NCBI GenBank assembly: GCA_052117605.1 | Contig: JBQKIT010000008.1 | Length of the DNA stretch: 64,000 nt | Reading direction: 5' to 3' (one strand) | Origin: CAG-791 sp000431495 | Lineage (GTDB): Bacteria > Bacillota > Clostridia > Lachnospirales > Lachnospiraceae | In this document: positions 59,221 through 64,000 of the stretch, piece after piece | Layout of the letters: the number at the start of each line of letters is the position of its first letter | Numbering within the stretch: the first letter of the stretch is position 1 | Notes under the pieces: model-generated | Seen by the model: only the letters and a program-made list of their open reading frames with translations | The model's database searches: none | What the model was told of the DNA's origin: nothing | Position numbers and translations under genes: made by a program

Positions 59221-60462
59221 TTAATTATTTGCCGCTTCCTGTCTGGTGCTTACCACAAACAGGATCAGACCAATCACAAAGAAAACCGCAATGACGCCGA
59301 CACCGTTGTTGACGCTTCCTGTCATCTGCGACACCAGTCCCATCAGCGTCGTGCCGATCACCGAAGCACCCTTTCCGCAGATGTCATAGAAGCCGAAAAA
59401 TTCTCCGGAACGTTCTGCCGGAATGATCTTGGCAAAATAAGAACGGGACAGCGCCTGAATTCCGCCCTGAAACATTCCGACAAAAATTGCCAGTACCCAG
59501 AACTGCCAGCTTGCACTCATAAAGTAAGCAAAAATCGCGATGCCCGTGTAAGCTGCAATGGCAATCATGATCAGCTTCTCCGACATGCCCTTCTGCGAAA
59601 GCTTTCCAAACAGGATCGCAAACGGGAAGGCAACAAACTGCGTCACAAGAAGCGCAAGCAGCATATCGGTCGATCCCAGCCCGAGTGCAGAGCCGTAGGC
59701 CGTCGACATATCAATGATGGTGTAAACGCCATCGATATAGAAAAAGAACGCCAGCAGGAAAAAGAAAACCTTTTTATTCTTCGCAATGTCCCGGAGGCTG
59801 ACGCCGAGCTGCTGCAGAATATTCTTCTTTTCCTCTTCGCCTGTAAGGAAATACTTCTGCTGATAGCTGCGAAGAATCGGAACCGACACTCCCATCCACC
59901 ATACCGCTGTAATGACGAGTGCAAAAGAAAGTGCCGTCATCTGCGAAAGGCCGATTTTGTCGCTGTTCAGAACCAGCAGAAGGCAGGCAATGAACGGAAC
60001 GCAGCTTCCGATGTAGCCCCAGGCATAGCCCTGAGAGGAAACATTGTCCATCCGCTCTTCCGTGGTAATATCGCCAAGCGTCGAATCATAGACAACAAGA
60101 CTCAGGGAGTATACGGATTTTACAATGCAGAAGACGATCAGGAACATCAGCCATTCCTTCACAAAGCCAAGCGCCGCACACCCGATTGCTCCCAGGACAA
60201 TGGTTGCCGCAAAGATGGCTTTCTTTTTCTTCCCCTTGTCCGCCGCAGCACCGAGGAGCGGTCCGAGGAAGGCAACAATCAAAGTGGAAATGGAAATGGC
60301 ATAGCCCCAGTAGGCCAGATAATTGACCTCAGAAAGCCCCGCCTGTTTGCCCAGCTGATTGAAGTAAATCGGTATGATGGTGGAAACCATCATCGTAAAG
60401 GCCGAATTGGCCACGTCATACAGGATCCACTTCTTTTCCAGTGATGTCAGCTTCGACTTCAT
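59221..60462 (-). CDS. MFS transporter, UMF1/Atg22-like
   Basis: 413 residues, twelve membrane helices. N-terminal WILYDVANSAFTMMVSTIIPIYF is the UMF1 signature, and FLGPLLGAAADKGKKKKAIF corresponds to MFS motif A. DGVYTIIDMSTAYGSALGL follows in helix 7. The bacterial branch has unknown substrates. It lies 48 bases after the start side of GDPD and 42 bases from the ABC ATPase gene, all on the minus strand. Confidence 0.88.
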   Translation of the reverse strand: MKSKLTSLEKKWILYDVANSAFTMMVSTIIPIYFNQLGKQAGLSEVNYLAYWGYAISISTLIVAFLGPLLGAAADKGKKKKAIFAATIVLGAIGCAALGFVKEWLMFLIVFCIVKSVYSLSLVVYDSTLGDITTEERMDNVSSQGYAWGYIGSCVPFIACLLLVLNSDKIGLSQMTALSFALVITAVWWMGVSVPILRSYQQKYFLTGEEEKKNILQQLGVSLRDIAKNKKVFFFLLAFFFYIDGVYTIIDMSTAYGSALGLGSTDMLLALLVTQFVAFPFAILFGKLSQKGMSEKLIMIAIAAYTGIAIFAYFMSASWQFWVLAIFVGMFQGGIQALSRSYFAKIIPAERSGEFFGFYDICGKGASVIGTTLMGLVSQMTGSVNNGVGVIAVFFVIGLILFVVSTRQEAANN

Positions 60463-60504
60463 AATTCTCTAATCCCCCATCTTCCTTCTGTGCGTTTTCC
60501 GAAG

Positions 60505-61293
60505 TCAGGACAACGCCATCCGGTCCGAAACCTCTCCGCCTGCTTCCTCAAATTTCTGAAGAAGATCCTGTACCTGCAGCTTCTTCTTCTCCTCGCCGGA
60601 AACATCATAGATGATCTTTCCGTTTGACATCATGATCAGACGGTTTCCATGCTCAATGGCATCGTGCATGTTATGCGTAACCATCAGCGTTGTCAGTCTG
60701 TTCTCTCCGACGATCCGGTCGGTTGCTTCCAGAACCTTCGCCGCCGTCTTCGGGTCAAGCGCCGCCGTATGCTCGTCCAGAAGCAAAACCTTCGGCTTCT
60801 TCATGGTCGCCATCAGAAGAGTCAGTGCCTGTCTCTGTCCTCCGGAAAGAAGTCCGACCTTGGAGCTCATGCGATCCTCCAGTCCCAGATCCAGCTTCTT
60901 CAGAAGCTCCCGGTACTCGCCCTCTTCCTTTTTCCCGACCCCCCAGCGAAGCGTTCTTCTCTGTCCGCGCCGTGCAGCCAGCGCCATGTTCTCATCAATC
61001 TGCATATCTCCGGCGGTTCCTGTCATCGGATCCTGGAACACTCTTCCGAAGTAAGCCGCTCTCCTGAATTCTGGCAGTGCAGATACGTCCTCACCGCCAA
61101 TCAGAATCTGTCCGGAGTCCACCGGCCAGACACCGGCGACCGCATTCATAACGGTCGACTTGCCCGCTCCGTTTCCTCCGATGACCGTACAGAAATCTCC
61201 GTCGTTCAGCTTCAGGCTCACGTTAACCAGTGCCTTCTTCTCATTGATGGTACCGGCATTGAATGTTTTCGAAATACTTCTCAGCTCCAGCAT
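60505..61293 (-). CDS. ABC transporter ATP-binding protein (TrpZ/COG1101 type)
   Basis: 262 residues. Walker A GGNGAGKSTVMNAV, signature LLSGGQRQALTLLMA, Walker B VLLLDEHTAALDPKTA (His in place of the usual Pro after DE, typical of this group) and H-loop MVTHNMHDAI. Works with the permease directly upstream and the binding lipoprotein before that. Confidence 0.92.
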   Translation of the reverse strand: MLELRSISKTFNAGTINEKKALVNVSLKLNDGDFCTVIGGNGAGKSTVMNAVAGVWPVDSGQILIGGEDVSALPEFRRAAYFGRVFQDPMTGTAGDMQIDENMALAARRGQRRTLRWGVGKKEEGEYRELLKKLDLGLEDRMSSKVGLLSGGQRQALTLLMATMKKPKVLLLDEHTAALDPKTAAKVLEATDRIVGENRLTTLMVTHNMHDAIEHGNRLIMMSNGKIIYDVSGEEKKKLQVQDLLQKFEEAGGEVSDRMALS

Positions 61294-61295
61294 GA

Positions 61296-62273
61296 TCAGT
61301 TCTCCTTTCCTTCTCCGGCAGAACCGTTTGCTCTGCTGTTGCGCTTCGCAAGTGCATGGAAGGAGCTCTTGCGCATTTCCTTCAGATACGGAACAGCAAG
61401 GAAGATCGCTACCACAATTGCCGTCAGAAGCTTCATATCGTCCGCCGGGAACTTCAGCCAGAGAACGAATACATAGACAAAATAATAGATGACCGCACCA
61501 ATCACAACGAAGGTGAGCCGCAGAATAAAGCCAAGGCGCTTCCCAAGGATTGCTTCGCCGATCACTTCTCCGATGATCACGGCCGCAAGTCCGATGACAA
61601 TGGAGCCCTGTCCCATTTTGACATCCGCAAAGCCCTGATACTCGGAAAGAATACCTCCGGAGAGTGCAACCAGTCCGTTGGAAACCGCAAGAGCAACAAT
61701 CTTCATGCGCCCCGTGTTGATGCCCTGTGCCCGGCTCATGTGCGGGTTAATGCCCGTCGCACGGATGGCACTTCCCATTTCGGTTCCGAGGAACCAGTAG
61801 AAAACGCCGATAATCACGACATCCACGATCATGGTCAGTGCAATGGTCTGTCCCAGATAGCGAATATTCGAGGTAAAATGAACGGTCACGCTGCCGGCGG
61901 GGACCGCCTGATTTGCCTTTCCCATGATGTTCAGGTTGATGGAATACAGGGAAATCTGGGTCAGGATTCCGGCCAGAATGTCCGGAATTCCGAGACAAAC
62001 ATGAAGGACTCCCGTAATCAGACCTGCCGCAACACCTGCCAGAAATGCGATCGGAAGAACCGCTTCCGGGCTCCATCCGTTCAGAATCAGCATGACGGCC
62101 ACCGCGCCGCCTGTTGCAAAGGATCCATCCACCGAAAGATCTGCAAAATTCAGCACGCGAAACGTCAGATACACGCCAAGCGCCATGATGCCCCAGATCA
62201 GTCCCTGTGCCAGACCTCCCGGTGCAGCATTCCACAATGCCGTAGGATTCAGTGATGCAAAATATGCTGCCAT
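61296..62273 (-). CDS. ABC transporter permease (TrpY/COG4120 type)
   Basis: 325 residues, eight to nine membrane helices; related to the permeases of the branched-chain amino acid and ribose systems. LNFADLSVDGSFATGGAVAV near the N-terminus and AVSNGLVALSGGILSEYQGFAD in the middle are conserved. The gene ends 2 bases before the ATPase ATG. Ribosome site GGAGGGAG. Confidence 0.92.
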   Translation of the reverse strand: MAAYFASLNPTALWNAAPGGLAQGLIWGIMALGVYLTFRVLNFADLSVDGSFATGGAVAVMLILNGWSPEAVLPIAFLAGVAAGLITGVLHVCLGIPDILAGILTQISLYSINLNIMGKANQAVPAGSVTVHFTSNIRYLGQTIALTMIVDVVIIGVFYWFLGTEMGSAIRATGINPHMSRAQGINTGRMKIVALAVSNGLVALSGGILSEYQGFADVKMGQGSIVIGLAAVIIGEVIGEAILGKRLGFILRLTFVVIGAVIYYFVYVFVLWLKFPADDMKLLTAIVVAIFLAVPYLKEMRKSSFHALAKRNSRANGSAGEGKEN

Positions 62274-62314
62274 TTGAATACTCCCTCCATCTGTAGCTTT
62301 CTGATACCGAAAAA

Positions 62315-62344
62315 CAGCGCAGGCACTTCGTCGCGCCTGCGCTG
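62315..62344 (-). terminator. Hairpin terminator between binding protein and permease genes
   Basis: CAGCGCAGGC (62315-62324) and GCCTGCGCTG (62335-62344) pair fully; the minus strand then reads TTTTTC. In this position it would make the binding protein more abundant than the membrane subunits. Confidence 0.85.
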
Positions 62345-62406
62345 CCCGTTATTCGATTATATCGCAATCCTTGAAAGATTTCATTACATTAACCTGGCAA
62401 AGTAAA

Positions 62407-63468
62407 TTATTCGCCATCCGGAATTGCCACGTAATCCTCCGGCATGGTCATGCCAAGAGCCTCTGCATAAGAAGCATTGTACTCCTTGGTCGTTGCCGCT
62501 GCCTTCTCGATTGCCATCGTGGAAATATCTTCTCCCTCGGAAAGGATCCGGATTGCCTGCTGACCGGTCGTATATCCAAGATCATAGTAGCTGATGGACA
62601 GGGTTGCCAGTCCGCCTGCCTTGCACATATTCTCTTCGCCGCAGATGATCGGAATTCCTGCAGGCTCTGTGACGTTGGAAACAATCGTCATATTGGAGGC
62701 TGCGGTGTTGTCCGTCGGGATGTACATCGCATCGCAGTCAGAAACCGCGCTGTTTACAACCGACTGCAGATCGTTGGAATCTGCGAAGGTGTACTCCTGA
62801 TAAGCAATTCCATCTTCGTCAAGATATTTCTCAATCTCGGTAGCCTGGAACTTGGAGTTTGCCTCTGCCGAGCAGTAGAGAATTGCAACCTTTTTCACAT
62901 CCGGAACCAGCTCGACAATCATCTTCTCCTGCTGATCCAGAGGAGCCAGATCCGATGTACCGGATACGTTCATTCCTGTGGTGCCTGTGAAATCCGTAAG
63001 ATTCAGTGCTGCGCCATAGTCCGTCACGGAGGTTCCGAGAATCGGGATATCGGTCGTTGCCGCTACTGCAGCCTGCAGAGCAGGAGTTGCATTGGCAAGA
63101 ATCAGATCATAATCATTGTTCACAAAGCCCGTCACAATGGTAGAGCAGGTAGCGGAATCACCCTGCGCATTCTGATAATCAATGGTGACGTTGTCGCCGT
63201 ACTTCTCCTTCAGCGCATCCTCAAAGCCCTGCGTAGCCGCGTCCAGCGCATCGTGCTGAACGAGCTGGCAGATGCCGACGGTAAACTTCTGATCTGAGCT
63301 CTCCCCGGCTGCATCAGCAGTTGTCTCCGCCGCTGCGTCTGTAGTTTCTGCTGCCGCGTCCGTGGTTGTCTCTGCTGCGGTATTCTGTGTGTCTGCTGCC
63401 TGACTGCCGCAGCCGGCCATTGCAAGCATTGTGCCTGCAAGAACAAATGCAAGAAGTTTCTTTTTCAT
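62407..63468 (-). CDS. ABC transporter substrate-binding lipoprotein (TrpX/COG2984 type)
   Basis: 353 residues from ATG 63468 (GGGAGA upstream). Lipobox LAMAGC anchors it in the membrane. A linker of repeated DAAAETT-like units (about 22-60) precedes a two-lobe binding fold: FTVGICQLVQHDALDAATQG, LILANATPALQA, IPILGTSVTDY and VKKVAILYCSAEANS. TrpXYZ-type systems import tryptophan or related aromatic compounds in some Firmicutes and oral streptococci; no T-box or trp gene is visible here, so the substrate remains open. Confidence 0.92.
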   Translation of the reverse strand: MKKKLLAFVLAGTMLAMAGCGSQAADTQNTAAETTTDAAAETTDAAAETTADAAGESSDQKFTVGICQLVQHDALDAATQGFEDALKEKYGDNVTIDYQNAQGDSATCSTIVTGFVNNDYDLILANATPALQAAVAATTDIPILGTSVTDYGAALNLTDFTGTTGMNVSGTSDLAPLDQQEKMIVELVPDVKKVAILYCSAEANSKFQATEIEKYLDEDGIAYQEYTFADSNDLQSVVNSAVSDCDAMYIPTDNTAASNMTIVSNVTEPAGIPIICGEENMCKAGGLATLSISYYDLGYTTGQQAIRILSEGEDISTMAIEKAAATTKEYNASYAEALGMTMPEDYVAIPDGE

Positions 63469-63625
63469 AATTGATCTCCCTTCGCGTTTCAATCCGTCCG
63501 GATTGATTGATTTATTACATTAAAGCGCAGACGCGTTGGTGTGTCAAATTATTTTTGAAGCTTCCTGCATTTTTTCTGGCTGTGCATGCTTTTTTCTATG
63601 GAATATTTTTACGGATAACGCAAAA

Positions 63626-63648
63626 GAGAGCTGCTCATCGCAGCTCTC
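63626..63648 (-). terminator. Terminator of the isomerase gene
   Basis: GAGAGCTGC (63626-63634) pairs with GCAGCTCTC (63640-63648). On the minus strand it lies 38 bases after the stop of the isomerase-like gene; four T follow on that strand (AAAA at 63622-63625). Confidence 0.8.
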
Positions 63649-63686
63649 TCATCATTTTTGTGAATCAGCAAATGCTGTCTTCCGGT

Positions 63687-64000
63687 TCAGGCAAACGGCT
63701 TTGTGAAAGGATTCTCGTCCTCGTACAGAACGCCTTCCGGCTGGTTGTAGCCGATCTCGCTCGGATCTACGCCGATGTACTTCAGTGCATCGTACAGATT
63801 CTTGCCGTAGTGGCCGAACATAACCGCACCGTGGTGAGGATAGTTCTTGCCTACCAGGATGTAACGATAGAAGCGGCCCATCTCCTTGATGCCGAATACA
63901 CCGATTCCGCCGAAGGAACGGGTTGCAACCGGAAGAACCTCGCCCTCTGCAGCATAAGCGCGCAGCTTGTTGTCTGCGGTAGACTGCAGTCTGTAGAAGG
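63687..64000 (-). CDS. L-fucose isomerase-like protein, C-terminal part (runs off the window)
   Basis: 104 codons are visible, open to the window edge; the 5' part lies beyond 64000. The visible protein reads EGEVLPVATRSFGGIGVFGI, EMGRFYRYILVGKNYPHHGA and MFGHYGKNLYDALKYIGV, then a tail with GYNQPEGV. This is the C-terminal domain of the L-fucose/L-arabinose isomerase superfamily, with the HHxAVxFGHxGK-like motif. Those enzymes turn aldoses into ketoses with a divalent metal. The exact substrate cannot be given from the fragment. Confidence 0.75.
   Translation of the reverse strand, partial: FYRLQSTADNKLRAYAAEGEVLPVATRSFGGIGVFGIKEMGRFYRYILVGKNYPHHGAVMFGHYGKNLYDALKYIGVDPSEIGYNQPEGVLYEDENPFTKPFA

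Overview
The window looks like a chromosomal segment of a Gram-positive anaerobe of the Clostridia, most likely a butyrate-forming gut Lachnospiraceae-type organism. The basis is the complete thl-crt-hbd-bcd-etfB-etfA order, a GH94 cellobiose phosphorylase, DUF4317, HelD, long-form HPF and a TrpXYZ-like ABC system, together with Firmicutes-type Shine-Dalgarno sites and SigA-like promoters. The taxon is inferred from gene content only.

Layout. 1-8.3 kb is a patchwork: remnants of a type IV pilus locus (pilin N-terminus, GspF/PilC C-terminus, prepilin peptidase, a pilin-like C-terminal fragment), a transglutaminase-like protein, an AEC transporter, an alpha/beta hydrolase, a GPH-type symporter, and an internally deleted DUF3800 gene that still carries a stack of RNA hairpins in front of it. 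A tRNA-Pro whose 3' end is repeated in tandem abuts an AraC stub. 8.4-14.7 kb holds an MFS transporter, PAP2 phosphatase, AAA+ ATPase, endonuclease III and HelD. 15.0-18.3 kb is a three-gene NEW3-protein/ABC exporter operon. 18.4-25.6 kb has a membrane coiled-coil protein, a glycosyltransferase fused to a MarR-like winged helix, DUF4317, a HAD phosphatase, M18 aminopeptidase and a flippase-like membrane protein that appears to be leaderless. 26.0-32.6 kb is a polyamine operon (XRE-cupin regulator, potA-B-C-D) ending in an overlapping MATE gene. 32.8-35.4 kb carries an RNA methyltransferase, an ITPase and a phosphodiesterase. 35.4-40.4 kb is a response regulator/kinase/ABC/FtsX module of the peptide-sensing type, possibly acquired. 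40.5-41.2 kb holds six tRNAs. 41.9-45.7 kb is a divergent cellobiose phosphorylase/LacI pair. 46.1-54.9 kb is the butyrate cluster plus a second thiolase, YbaK and a pyridoxamine kinase. 55.1-63.5 kb has HPF, an SH3-NlpC/P60 hydrolase, a C39-like protein, GDPD, a UMF1-type MFS and a three-gene ABC system. The window ends inside a gene for an L-fucose isomerase-like enzyme.

Functionally the segment links oligosaccharide phosphorolysis (cellobiose) and probably fucose metabolism to butyrate formation, with polyamine transport, envelope maintenance and stress functions. Regulatory sites readable directly include a near-consensus pot promoter with a repeated operator inside it, a Rex-like site at the thl promoter, a WalR box before the NlpC/P60 gene and paired LacI-type operators. 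I see no rRNA, CRISPR array, transposase or phage gene. Three intergenic regions share a family of short GGGATG-containing repeats in both orientations.
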